Assembly: GCA_030626405.1 (NCBI GenBank) | Contig: DAOUPA010000003.1 | Coordinates: 1 to 37,994 of the forward strand | Direction of reading: 5' to 3' | DNA: 37,994 nt | From: Planctomicrobium sp. | GTDB taxonomy: Bacteria; Planctomycetota; Planctomycetia; Planctomycetales; Planctomycetaceae | Shown here: in pieces, positions 27,346 to 37,056 of the stretch | Numbering within the stretch: position 1 is the first letter of the stretch | How the letters are laid out: each line of letters starts with the position of its first letter | The notes under the pieces: model-generated | Told to the model about the DNA's origin: nothing | The model's input: only the letters and a program-made list of their open reading frames with translations | Database searches by the model: none | Translations under genes and position numbers: made by a program

Positions 27346-28983
27346 TCAGTCTGTTGATTCGGTGGTGGTCCCTGGAGCCTCTCTGACAGACTCTGTCGAT
27401 GGTTGATCCGCGTCGGGTTTTGAAAGGTGATACGAAATTCGCCAGATATGATATCCAATTCGACGTAGCGAACGAGCCGTGTCCATGCGACGGATCGCCT
27501 TAGCCGTTGACAGCCGTCCTTTCGAAGTTTCTTCCACAACGTGCGATCGGTACTCTTTCATTGTCGTCTTCAAACTCACACTGATCGAATGGATGATGCC
27601 TGCACGTTGAGTCGGTATCGGAGACTCGGTTTCACTGAGTTGTTCAATTGCGGACAATAACTTCTCCGACATTGCAGAGAGTTCAGCATCCACTCGACAC
27701 AGTCGGAAACGTTTCTCGTTACGGACACGAATATCGATTCGCCGTAAGTGGTCCAACACGTGCAGATAGGCAAGATAGTCCTGGACTGGTGGAGAGGACT
27801 GGAAGCGAGTGGAAATTTCCTGCAGGTAACTGCCGACCTGCTTAATCGCATCCGTGACATTGTTCATGTGACGAAGGTCCGGTGCTGTCGCAGGATCTCG
27901 GAGACGACACCGAAGTTCCCCAAGTAACGTGTTGGTGACCTCTGCCAAAGTGTCTCTGACAGCGGCAAGTGCGATCGTTGGATTTGTCAGAAGTGAATGG
28001 TCGAGTTGTTTCGTTAAGGGATTGCCATGTTCTGGAATCAGTCGGATGATCATGTTTGCGAACTGATGCGTAAATGGTAGAACAACGAGAACACCAATGA
28101 TGTTGAAAAATGTGTGAAACCCAACAAGCACCAATTCGGGGTCTGTCAACCGGGCTCCAGGCAGTAATGTCTCGACCAAAGTCATGTACGGTGACAGCAG
28201 TACAAACGCTCCCAAACCTGTCAGTGTATTGTAGATCACATGAGCGAAACCTGTACGACGCGCGTTGACATTCCCACCAATTGTGGCAAACGCCGCCGTC
28301 GCCGTTGTCCCGACATCCATTCCGATGACCATCGCCGCAGCCTGATTGAGCGAGATCGCATCGGCATGTACTGCAACAAGAGCAGTCGTCACGCCAGCGC
28401 TCGAAGACTGAGTGATGAGCGTGATGACGATTCCAATGAAGACAAGAAGCATTCTACCGAGCATTGTATCTGGCGGGAAATGTTCCGGGGTCACCCATCC
28501 TTGAAACCCCGACATTCCTTCTTGTAGCACGCCAATGCCTACGAAGATCAATCCAAATCCACTGACAGCCAGGCCAATTTGTTCGAGACGGTTGCGCCCC
28601 GTCATTTGCAACAAAACTCCGACCAGAATCAAAGGTAGCAACATTTGCCCCAGGCTCAGTTTTAACCCCAGCAGAGCGACAAGCCATCCAGTCAGTGTTG
28701 TGCCAATATTGGCTCCAAAAATGACACCGAGCGATTCTGGGAAAGTCAGCAGTCCAGCACCGACGAAACCGACCGCCGCAACAGTCGTTGCACTTGATGA
28801 CTGAAGTACGGCTGTTGAAAGAGCACCTGTGATCGCCCCTTTTGAAGGACTGTCGACAGTGAGTGCTAAGAGCTTGCGAAGTTTTTCATCCGCCAAAGAT
28901 CGTAGCGCACCTGTCATGATCACCATTCCAAACAGGAACAGTCCCAATCCACCTAATGCTTGAACCACTCCTGTTATGATCAC
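27346..28983 (-). CDS. Na/Pi cotransporter family protein with C-terminal PhoU-like helical region
   Basis: 545 aa, GTG start. Duplicated core motifs TGALSTAVLQSSSATTVAAVGFVGAGLL and TLITQSSSAGVTTALVAVHADAISLNQAAAMVIGMDVGTTATA, followed by a helical cytosolic region. Confidence 0.9.
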   Translation of the reverse strand: MIITGVVQALGGLGLFLFGMVIMTGALRSLADEKLRKLLALTVDSPSKGAITGALSTAVLQSSSATTVAAVGFVGAGLLTFPESLGVIFGANIGTTLTGWLVALLGLKLSLGQMLLPLILVGVLLQMTGRNRLEQIGLAVSGFGLIFVGIGVLQEGMSGFQGWVTPEHFPPDTMLGRMLLVFIGIVITLITQSSSAGVTTALVAVHADAISLNQAAAMVIGMDVGTTATAAFATIGGNVNARRTGFAHVIYNTLTGLGAFVLLSPYMTLVETLLPGARLTDPELVLVGFHTFFNIIGVLVVLPFTHQFANMIIRLIPEHGNPLTKQLDHSLLTNPTIALAAVRDTLAEVTNTLLGELRCRLRDPATAPDLRHMNNVTDAIKQVGSYLQEISTRFQSSPPVQDYLAYLHVLDHLRRIDIRVRNEKRFRLCRVDAELSAMSEKLLSAIEQLSETESPIPTQRAGIIHSISVSLKTTMKEYRSHVVEETSKGRLSTAKAIRRMDTARSLRRIGYHIWRISYHLSKPDADQPSTESVREAPGTTTESTD

Positions 28984-29157
28984 TGGTTAGCCAGCTTGCT
29001 CGGTGTTCTAGAATCTCCCAAGTGCATCTCAATTGTATGCTCTTTTTCCACAAGGAGAAAGTTCAGGCATCCTGATGTCTCGCTTTTCAATCCAGTGGCT
29101 CATCTGCAATGAAGATAAATTGAGAGGCAGCCTGTTCCGCCGACGCTCTCACTGAAT

Positions 29158-30600
29158 TTACAAATATGGTGTCGCAAGACGGGTAATGCCGTCACGGATT
29201 TTTTCGTATGGACGTCTGGCTTCCAGTTTTTCCAAGGTGAGAGGAACGGCGGTTTCAAGTTTAGTTTCGATGAGCTTGGACAACTCCTGGTTCAGTTCAG
29301 TCCCGTAACATTCGACATTGAATTCGAAGTTGAGTCGCAAGCTGCGGGGATCCCAATTGCTGGAGCCGACCAGCGACCATTCGTCATCGACGAGCATGAC
29401 CTTTGTGTGATCAAACGGAGACGGAGACTGGTACACTTCGCACCCGCGCTCCAGAACCCGTGAGACCGGTTCCATCGATGCCCACTGCACGAGTCTGATG
29501 TTCACCTTTTCTGGGATCAAAATTCGCACATGCACACCGCGCATGGCGGCAACATTGAGAGCCCCGACGAGGGCACTTTCCGGAAGAAAATAAGGTGTGA
29601 CGATATCAACCCGCCGCTTCGCAGAGGAAATTGCACCGAGCATCAAAAGTCGAATGTTATCGATGTCGGCATCGGGACCGTCGGGAATACCACGAGCCCA
29701 GGTGGATCCTTCAGAACAAGGAGTTCCAAACCATGTGTCAGCAGGCAATTCTTCTTTTGCTGCAAACTTCCAATCAGCGAGAAAGGCGTCTTGCAGGTGT
29801 TCGACAACCGGTCCATCAAACTGGAAGTGAACATCCTGGATGGGATGAGGGACCGCCTCTTCATTCAGACAATCTTCCCTGATGTTCATGCCTCCGGTGA
29901 AACCCATCTTGCCATCCACGACAAGAATTTTACGGTGATTGCGAAGATTGGCATACGTCGCAAGAACAGGGATATTGGTAGGGAGAAACGTTTGCACATT
30001 CAGCCCACGCTTCCGCATCATTTTCACTGCTGAAGGCTTCGAGTATTTGGAACCGATGTGATCAATGAGGATGCGGACTTCGACGCCTCGGTTTTGGGCA
30101 TCAAGGAGTGCATCGATGAACTCCTTCCCAGCATTGTCATAATCGAAAATGTAAGAACTCAGTGCGACTGTATTTTCAGCACTTGCGATTGCCTTCAGCA
30201 TCGCGGGATACGCTACCTGACCTCCGTTAAGAAAAGTAACCTGGTTCCCAGGAAGTAGCTCAAATCCCGTTAGCGACCGCCCGACATTCGCTAACTTGTT
30301 GTCATAGTCGAAAGGAATACCGTCGAACTGGCGTCCCCGAATTGCCTGTCTCGCCGCATCACATGCGGACTCTTTCAAGTTGTCGAGAATCTCTTCACCG
30401 CGACGCTCGATTCGATTCACACCCATCAAAAAATAGAGTATCGATCCGATGAAAGGAGAAAACCAGATCAGACCGACCCAGCCAATCACAGTACGAGTTT
30501 CTCGTTTTTTCAACACGGCATGTGACGTTGCCCAAACGACCAGCACCGCATCCGCAACTGCAAACAAAATAGCGATATATGTATAGATTGAATCGAACAT
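29158..30600 (-). CDS. cls: Cardiolipin synthase-type phospholipase D family protein
   Basis: Two HKD motifs: HRKILVVDGKMGFTGGMNI and HTKVMLVDDEWSLVGSSNWDPRSL. Two N-terminal TM helices. ORF listed from 30636; ATG 30600 (MFDSIYTYIAILFAVADAVLVVW) preferred. Confidence 0.9.
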   Translation of the reverse strand: MFDSIYTYIAILFAVADAVLVVWATSHAVLKKRETRTVIGWVGLIWFSPFIGSILYFLMGVNRIERRGEEILDNLKESACDAARQAIRGRQFDGIPFDYDNKLANVGRSLTGFELLPGNQVTFLNGGQVAYPAMLKAIASAENTVALSSYIFDYDNAGKEFIDALLDAQNRGVEVRILIDHIGSKYSKPSAVKMMRKRGLNVQTFLPTNIPVLATYANLRNHRKILVVDGKMGFTGGMNIREDCLNEEAVPHPIQDVHFQFDGPVVEHLQDAFLADWKFAAKEELPADTWFGTPCSEGSTWARGIPDGPDADIDNIRLLMLGAISSAKRRVDIVTPYFLPESALVGALNVAAMRGVHVRILIPEKVNIRLVQWASMEPVSRVLERGCEVYQSPSPFDHTKVMLVDDEWSLVGSSNWDPRSLRLNFEFNVECYGTELNQELSKLIETKLETAVPLTLEKLEARRPYEKIRDGITRLATPYL

Positions 30601-30857
30601 GCTCAAACCGATAACAGACCGGAAGCAGCGACACAATCACTCAGGCGTACAATTCGGAAAAGAATCACTCGATTGAAACAATCTTTGTGTTCAAAATTCC
30701 GCGCCGAAAAATTCAATTGCAGCGGTGATAGGTCTTTCGCCTGGTCCGGTGATCGACGATTCTGAATAGTCATCGTCTCGACGAAATCAACTCTGTTTTT
30801 TGAGATAAGCTCAATCAGGGTTTCACCCCTCTCTTCTCGATATGACCATTTCCTGGA

Positions 30858-33800
30858 TTGTTCCAAATGTTTCGATTCTTCACGGTTGTCGTCTGCACTA
30901 TATGTCTCGTCTCGACTTCATCTCATTCAGGTGGTACAGACTCTCAGGCGTCAGAACAGGTTGAGTTTAGAGAAGAAGCATTGCTTCCGAAAAGAGAAAC
31001 CGGAGCATCGCGTTTTCTTGTAGAGCATCCTGAATTCGATGGTCGCGGGGTGATCGTCGCGATCTTCGACACCGGCGTCGACCCCGGCGCTCCCGGACTC
31101 ACAACGACCACCACTGGCGAACCGAAAGTGATCGACATCATCGACGCGACAGGCAGTGGCGACGTGCCGATGTCTGATCAGGTGGAAGCGAAAGATGGAA
31201 CCTTAGTTGGCAGCACGGGGCGCACTCTCAAGCTAGACAAAAACTGGAAGAACTCCACCGGAAAATATCGACTCGGGCTCAAACCGGCGTATGACATTTA
31301 CCCCGGCGAACTCGTCTCAAGACTCAAGAAAGAACGAACAAAAGAGTGGAAGAAACAACAGCGAAAACGTGAGGCCGCTTTGGTCACAAAAATCGAGAGT
31401 GGTAAAAGTAAAATCGACAAGAAAGAACTTCAGGCGCGACTCGATTTATTGCGAGATGCCGTCAAGAATTACAAAGATCCCGGACCCGTTTACGACTGCG
31501 TGACCTTTCATGATGGCATGCTCTGGCGTGCCGTCGTTGATACTGACGAAGACGGCGACCTCACCGACGAAAAACTTCTTACCGATTACCGTACCGAACG
31601 GCAGTTTGCAACGTTCGATGCTGACTCCCGTTTGAACTACTCCGTGAACATCTTCGACGAAGGGAAGCTGCTTTCGATTGTCACCGTGACCGGAAATCAT
31701 GGAACGCATGTTGCCGGGATTGTCGCGGCTCATGATCCAGAACATCCGAAGAGAAACGGAATCGCTCCCGGCGCTCAAATCGTTTCCGTAAAGATTGGCG
31801 ACACACGGATCGGTGGCATGGAGACCGGCGTCGCGCTGATTCGCGGGCTGAAACGAGCGGTGGAAATGAACTGCGACCTGATCAACATGAGTTACGGCGA
31901 ACCGACATCGACTCCTGATCACGGACGACTGGTTCAGGAGTTCAACGAAATCGTCCGCGAGAAAAACATCCTCTTCATCGGCAGTGCCGGGAACAGTGGG
32001 CCCGCACTCTCCACCGTCGGTGCTCCCGGCGGAACATCCTCTGCACTGATTGGTGTCGGGGCGTATGTTTCACCTGAAATGGCGAAGGTTGAGTATTCAT
32101 TGCGAAACGAAATCGCCGGTCTTCCGTACACTTGGACATCGCGTGGACCAACAACAGACGGTGCCTGGGGTGTTGACATCTTCGCCCCTGGAGGTGCCGT
32201 TTCACCGATTGCGAATTATTCTCTGAGACCAAGTCAGAGAATGAACGGCACGTCGATGGCATCGCCAAATGCGTGCGGCAACATTGCCTTGATCCTCTCA
32301 GGTTTGAAGAATCAGCAGAAGAAGTATTCGCAGCCTTCAATCCTGCGAAGCTTACAGGCAACCGCTTTGAAAATCGATTCGGTCGATCCACTTGCTCAAG
32401 GACCTGGGCTGCTTCAAGTTGATAAAGCGTTCGATCACCATCTTGAAGTCGCATCTGATGCAGAAGCGATTGAAATCACCGTGTCGCTGCCTGCTCGCAA
32501 TAACTCTCGTGGAATCTACCTTCGAGATGCTTTCGAGACGAACAAAACTTTTGCAGCGACGGTGCAACTTCAACCCCAGTTGGAGAACATTGACGACAAC
32601 GCGGTCAAGCTGATTTATGAAGTTCCAACTCTTTTGCATGCCAACGCGGATTGGGTGAAAGTTGGTAGCCACTTGTTGCTGACGAATGGCGGAGCAAACT
32701 TTGGTGTTGAAGTTGAGGCAGCGGCTCTGAAGCCCGGCTTGCATCTCGCGGAGGTCATTGGCCTCCACGCCGAACATCCCGAACGTGGTCCACTTTTCCG
32801 TGTGCCCATTACAATCATCAAACCTCAAACGGTGCGAGGCTACCGTTTCACCAAAACGATAGATTCGAGCGCTGGTCACCTCAGCCGAACGTTTCTCACT
32901 CCGCCGGTTGGAAGTCGATTCGCCGAACTCAAAATCAAGAGGACAAGCGGTGCCAGTGCGGCGTTGTTGTACATCCACAATGTCCAGCTTCTGCCGGGAG
33001 AATCATTTAAAAAACATGAGTCGAAATCGACCGTCGCTTTGTCGAACGGAGAGCCTTTCACAAAGACATTCCCTGTCGTTGCTGGTCGCACACTTGAAGT
33101 TTGTATCGCCCAATACTGGTCAAGCTTAGGTGACGGAGAACTGAAACTAGAGGTCCGCTTCGGTGGCATCACTCCTTCCTCAAAAGAACTTGCTTTGCCG
33201 AGCGATGGCAGCTCCGTTTCGATTGACCTGCTTGCAGGAGTGAAATTCGAAACTTGCAAACCGTCTGGCTCACTGAGTCGTTGGCAACGGCCTTTGCAGC
33301 CGACCAAAGCGACCACTTCATTACTCGGCGATGAACGCGATGGACTATGGGACCAGCAGCAAACATGGCAACTCATTCTCGATTACGAATTTGAACTCGA
33401 CTCCAACGCGAAAATCAAACTCACAAACCCATCCTTAACTGGACTCCTCTACGACGCCCCGCTCGATTCGCACCGCATTTTTCTGTTCGACGATAACAAC
33501 CAACTCGTTTTCACCGAAGATATGTCTCCCACAGATTTCAGCGCTAAGACTGGGAGCTACAAGGCCCAGGTTGAATTGCGGCACACGAATCGTGATGCAT
33601 TGAAAAGGTATGAGAAGATGCCACTGGTCATTGAACGCTCAATGAGCCGAATCGGTTTGAGCTTTCATAAAACACGACCAGACGCACTGCAATCAGTGAG
33701 CGCAATCAGCAAACTCGAACTCTCAAAAGGAGAACGAGGCAGGCTTTGGACAAAGCTGCCTGCCAAACCGTCTCTTCCCAAAGGTATCCAGAATGGCGAT

Positions 33801-34610
33801 GTCCTGACCGGCACGATTTCACTCTCAACGAATGACCCAAACTCGATTCCCGTTCGCAGTGTTGTTTCCAATGTGGCTGTCAAGAAAACTGTCGTCCCAA
33901 GGCCGAAACCGTTCGCGGACCTCAAGCAAGCAGAGATCAAGTTCCTTCTCGATTCACTGAAAACCCTCGACTGGTCAAAGCATGTCAAGCAGATTGAAGT
34001 GATCACAAACCGAGTGAATGAACTCGATCCTAAAAGTCGAAAGCTACTCGTGGCCCGCTTGCACCTTGCCGACAATGACGACCGTAAAGAACGTCTCGAT
34101 GAAGTGATTGAACTCGCCGACGCCGTGATTGGTTCGATCAAGCCACGGCAACTCGCGCGTTACTTTGGTCAGAAACATTCTCCAAAAACAGCGGGAGAAA
34201 AAAGTCGGCACACCAACATGGAAGACGGAAGACGCGACCTCATCGACGCAATCTACCGCAAAGGCCGCGCACTCGCTTACATGGAACTCCCTGACGTTGT
34301 TTCAAATAAGCCGATCAAAGATCAGGCAGCACACGACAAAGCCTTCGAGGAGAATTTCCAGCAACTGGCGAAATGGGTCGATACGACAACCAAGGACTAC
34401 TACCTACTGCACATTCGTCGTGATCGAAGAAAGAAAAACTACGCGCAGTCAATCCAGTTTCTCAATAAATATTCGAAAACCGGTCAGCCCGTGTACCTGC
34501 AACACAAAAAACGCCGCGACCTCTACGAACTCCTCGACTGGAAAGACTGGCAAAGCTACGAACAAAACTGGATGCTGCGTTACTTCCCCAAGGACCGAGT
34601 GCCGTTTTAG
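30858..34610 (+). CDS. Exported subtilase (S8), tripeptidyl-peptidase II-like
   Basis: 1250 aa with an N-terminal signal. Triad motifs AIFDTGVDPGAP (D71), GNHGTHVAGI (H281) and GTSMASPNACG (S466). About 210 residues separate D and H, the TPPII-type insertion, followed by a long C-terminal region. Confidence 0.9.
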   Translation: MFQMFRFFTVVVCTICLVSTSSHSGGTDSQASEQVEFREEALLPKRETGASRFLVEHPEFDGRGVIVAIFDTGVDPGAPGLTTTTTGEPKVIDIIDATGSGDVPMSDQVEAKDGTLVGSTGRTLKLDKNWKNSTGKYRLGLKPAYDIYPGELVSRLKKERTKEWKKQQRKREAALVTKIESGKSKIDKKELQARLDLLRDAVKNYKDPGPVYDCVTFHDGMLWRAVVDTDEDGDLTDEKLLTDYRTERQFATFDADSRLNYSVNIFDEGKLLSIVTVTGNHGTHVAGIVAAHDPEHPKRNGIAPGAQIVSVKIGDTRIGGMETGVALIRGLKRAVEMNCDLINMSYGEPTSTPDHGRLVQEFNEIVREKNILFIGSAGNSGPALSTVGAPGGTSSALIGVGAYVSPEMAKVEYSLRNEIAGLPYTWTSRGPTTDGAWGVDIFAPGGAVSPIANYSLRPSQRMNGTSMASPNACGNIALILSGLKNQQKKYSQPSILRSLQATALKIDSVDPLAQGPGLLQVDKAFDHHLEVASDAEAIEITVSLPARNNSRGIYLRDAFETNKTFAATVQLQPQLENIDDNAVKLIYEVPTLLHANADWVKVGSHLLLTNGGANFGVEVEAAALKPGLHLAEVIGLHAEHPERGPLFRVPITIIKPQTVRGYRFTKTIDSSAGHLSRTFLTPPVGSRFAELKIKRTSGASAALLYIHNVQLLPGESFKKHESKSTVALSNGEPFTKTFPVVAGRTLEVCIAQYWSSLGDGELKLEVRFGGITPSSKELALPSDGSSVSIDLLAGVKFETCKPSGSLSRWQRPLQPTKATTSLLGDERDGLWDQQQTWQLILDYEFELDSNAKIKLTNPSLTGLLYDAPLDSHRIFLFDDNNQLVFTEDMSPTDFSAKTGSYKAQVELRHTNRDALKRYEKMPLVIERSMSRIGLSFHKTRPDALQSVSAISKLELSKGERGRLWTKLPAKPSLPKGIQNGDVLTGTISLSTNDPNSIPVRSVVSNVAVKKTVVPRPKPFADLKQAEIKFLLDSLKTLDWSKHVKQIEVITNRVNELDPKSRKLLVARLHLADNDDRKERLDEVIELADAVIGSIKPRQLARYFGQKHSPKTAGEKSRHTNMEDGRRDLIDAIYRKGRALAYMELPDVVSNKPIKDQAAHDKAFEENFQQLAKWVDTTTKDYYLLHIRRDRRKKNYAQSIQFLNKYSKTGQPVYLQHKKRRDLYELLDWKDWQSYEQNWMLRYFPKDRVPF

Positions 34611-34637
34611 ACACTTTCTTAAAAACACGTCTGGTGC

Positions 34638-34668
34638 CATGTCCACATCGCGAAGCAGGGTGGACATG
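34638..34668. repeat. Perfect 9-bp inverted repeat (CATGTCCAC / GTGGACATG), 13-nt loop
   Basis: Read directly: catgtccac-atcgcgaagcagg-gtggacatg, 28 bp after the subtilase stop. Confidence 0.85.
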
Positions 34669-34704
34669 AATGGGCGTCGATGAAACACAGGCTCCTTGAG
34701 TGGC

Positions 34705-34723
34705 CCGAAAGATTTTCTTTCGG
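34705..34723. repeat. Perfect 8-bp inverted repeat (CCGAAAGA / TCTTTCGG), 3-nt loop
   Basis: Read directly: ccgaaaga-ttt-tctttcgg. No following T-tract. Confidence 0.85.
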
Positions 34724-34809
34724 AGCGGCGCAGCCGTGTGAGGTTTCAGATATAACATTGTTTTACCTGCAGCGACGTAGCGGTTGGGCCAATGAAGAAG
34801 GAACAAACG

Positions 34810-35601
34810 ATGAACACGCGGCGAAGTCGTAAGCAACTGGTGTACGTCGCCTCTGGAGCCGGATGCCTGTTTGCGATTGCCTTCCTGTTGTTCTGGTCCA
34901 GAAACAACGATCATGAGGTCCGACCGCTGCCCATGCACGAAGGCAAGCCGCTGCCGAATACCCAGTCGATCTTAGCACCGGAGACTGTGAATACGAATGC
35001 TCCTTTCGGGACGATTGAAGGGCAGATCCTGTTTCAAGGAGAGCAGCGAAAATGGCCGCCCAACGGGAGGCAGATGTCGGATGTCGTTGTCTATTTGAAA
35101 GGAAACCTCCGTGGACGAACTGATCACTTCAAGGCAACAGAACGGTCTTCCAGCGACAAACCGGTCCCGGCTGTACTGGATCAATTCGACATGACGTTTG
35201 TGCCACATGTGGTGATGATGCAGCAAGGCGGCATGATCGAATTGCGAAATAGTGACTCCACACTTCACAATGTGAACGGGTTCGCGACGATGAATCAGCC
35301 TTTCAATGTGGCCCTCTCGCCAGGCGCGTCAACGGACGTTGTTCTGGAACGGCCCGAGTTCATTCGTGTGGCATGCAACTTTCATCCAAAGATGAGCGCC
35401 TGGATTGCAGTCATGCCGAATCGCTTCTTCACCAGGGCAAACGATCAAGGGCAATTCACATTGAGAGGCATTCCACCAGGAAAGTATAAGCTCGCCGGCT
35501 GGCATGAAAACGTTTACCCACCTCATGTCCCACGCCGCGTTTCCATGGACGTCAATATTCAGCCTGGGCGAACAACTGTCGTGAAGCTTAACTTTCCCTA
35601 A
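34810..35601 (+). CDS. Membrane-anchored or exported cupredoxin-like protein with carboxypeptidase-regulatory-like C-terminus
   Basis: ORF listed from 34792; ATG 34810 has an upstream AAGGA. Contains FVPHVVMMQQGGMIELRNSDSTLHNVNGF...FIRVACNFHPKMSAWIAVM (blue-copper-like) and GQFTLRGIPPGKYKLAGWHE. Confidence 0.75.
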   Translation: MNTRRSRKQLVYVASGAGCLFAIAFLLFWSRNNDHEVRPLPMHEGKPLPNTQSILAPETVNTNAPFGTIEGQILFQGEQRKWPPNGRQMSDVVVYLKGNLRGRTDHFKATERSSSDKPVPAVLDQFDMTFVPHVVMMQQGGMIELRNSDSTLHNVNGFATMNQPFNVALSPGASTDVVLERPEFIRVACNFHPKMSAWIAVMPNRFFTRANDQGQFTLRGIPPGKYKLAGWHENVYPPHVPRRVSMDVNIQPGRTTVVKLNFP

Positions 35602-35624
35602 TTCACAACGTTTGACATTGCCGC

Positions 35625-36812
35625 TCAACAACACCCGTCACTCCCACAACAATCATCACCGGGCAGAAGCGTCAGGCCGCCGGCGCCTTGCTTGGTTTCT
35701 TTCGGAGACCGGATCGCTGCGTCGTGGCAGTCGAATGGTGTGGCTTCTTCGATCGGAACTTCACGGGCAGGGACAATCGCTGTGATTTGTTCGCCGTAGG
35801 GGGCCTTGGTGTAGATGTCGAAAGTCTTCTCGCAGACTGCCATTCTTTGACCACGCACGAATGTGTGACCGTCGTCGTCGGTGACGGATTTCCAGGGACC
35901 GTTGTAAACGACGGCCTGGCGTCGGTCGAGGCAGGGGCCATCTTTGCCTTTGAAGGCTTGCACTGTCATGCTGCGGAATTCGATCCCTTCGACTGTCGCC
36001 CAGACTTCTTCTTGTCGGGAGACAATTTCAATTCCGTAGAATCCAGCATCGGCGAATGCTTCCAGAAACTGGTCTTCGAGAAACGCTCCGCTGATGCAGC
36101 CGCTCCACAACTCCGGATCGCTGCGAAGTTCCTCCGGCACGAGTTCATCGCAGACAATATCGCTGATGACCGCCCTGCCCCCTCGTTTTAAAACACGATG
36201 CAACTCGGAGAAGAGTTGTCGGCGGTCTTCATCTTTGACCAAGTTCAAAACACAGTTTGAAACCACCACGTCCACGGTATCCGACTTCACCAGTGGTTGA
36301 CTCGCACGAAGCTGATCCGCATGTTCCTGCATGTGCAGCCAATCGGCGGATGAGCGGATTGGGTTATCAACGAGATACTCTTCGAGCAAATCAAGGTTCA
36401 ATTGCAAATCCTGAATGCGTCCTTTGCGGAAATCGACGTTTGAATATCCCAGAGTCTCAGCGATGTCCCCCTGATACTGTCTTGCCAGCCCCAGCATTGT
36501 GTCGTTGCAGTCGACGCCAATCACCTGCCCGGCTGCCCCAACAATCTGGGCGGCGATATAACAAATCTTCCCGCCACCGGAGCCTAAATCGAGAACGGTT
36601 TCCCCTTCATGAACCCATTTGGAAGGATCTCCACAACCGTAGTCGCGTTCCAGAATTTCCTCTGGAATAATTTTGAGGTACTGCGGATCGTAGTCAACCG
36701 GGCAACAAAGCGCAGCTTCGGCAGCCTCAGCAGCGGCGGAATACCGGTCGCGGACTGCTTCATCAACATTGAGCTGACTTGATTTGATCGGGGGTGTCGC
36801 ACTTGACATCAA
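35625..36812 (-). CDS. ArsM-like SAM-dependent methyltransferase (arsenite methyltransferase family)
   Basis: 395 aa; SAM motif VLDLGSGGGKICYIAAQIVG. ArsM-type Cys positions RDYGCGDP, VVSNCVLNLVKDEDRRQLFSELHRVLKRGG and WSGCISGAF. C-terminus ends CCGSDGCC. Confidence 0.8.
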   Translation of the reverse strand: MMSSATPPIKSSQLNVDEAVRDRYSAAAEAAEAALCCPVDYDPQYLKIIPEEILERDYGCGDPSKWVHEGETVLDLGSGGGKICYIAAQIVGAAGQVIGVDCNDTMLGLARQYQGDIAETLGYSNVDFRKGRIQDLQLNLDLLEEYLVDNPIRSSADWLHMQEHADQLRASQPLVKSDTVDVVVSNCVLNLVKDEDRRQLFSELHRVLKRGGRAVISDIVCDELVPEELRSDPELWSGCISGAFLEDQFLEAFADAGFYGIEIVSRQEEVWATVEGIEFRSMTVQAFKGKDGPCLDRRQAVVYNGPWKSVTDDDGHTFVRGQRMAVCEKTFDIYTKAPYGEQITAIVPAREVPIEEATPFDCHDAAIRSPKETKQGAGGLTLLPGDDCCGSDGCC

Positions 36813-37056
36813 ATTTTTCCTGTTCGTTCCATCTCCGGGGACTTTTGAATCTTAGCGTCCATTGAACAGACAATCCATTCATGAATTCTGTGAAGCGTGA
36901 CACATTTCTCTGTTTTGCTTTCACATCGAGACTGGATTCTTCTCCCTCTTCTGTAGTGAAAATTCTTCCCGCAGCTTGTAGCATCACCCATCGGGTGGAC
37001 AATTGTTATGTTCTATCCCCTTAACAGAATCGCGGTGATTGATCAGGAAGAGTTCT

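Noticed and set aside
32352-32978. 208-aa minus-strand ORF
   Set aside because: Antisense to the subtilase gene, no domain.
34705-34723. Intrinsic (Rho-independent) terminator
   Set aside because: Strong stem but no T-tract on either side, so reported only as an inverted repeat.
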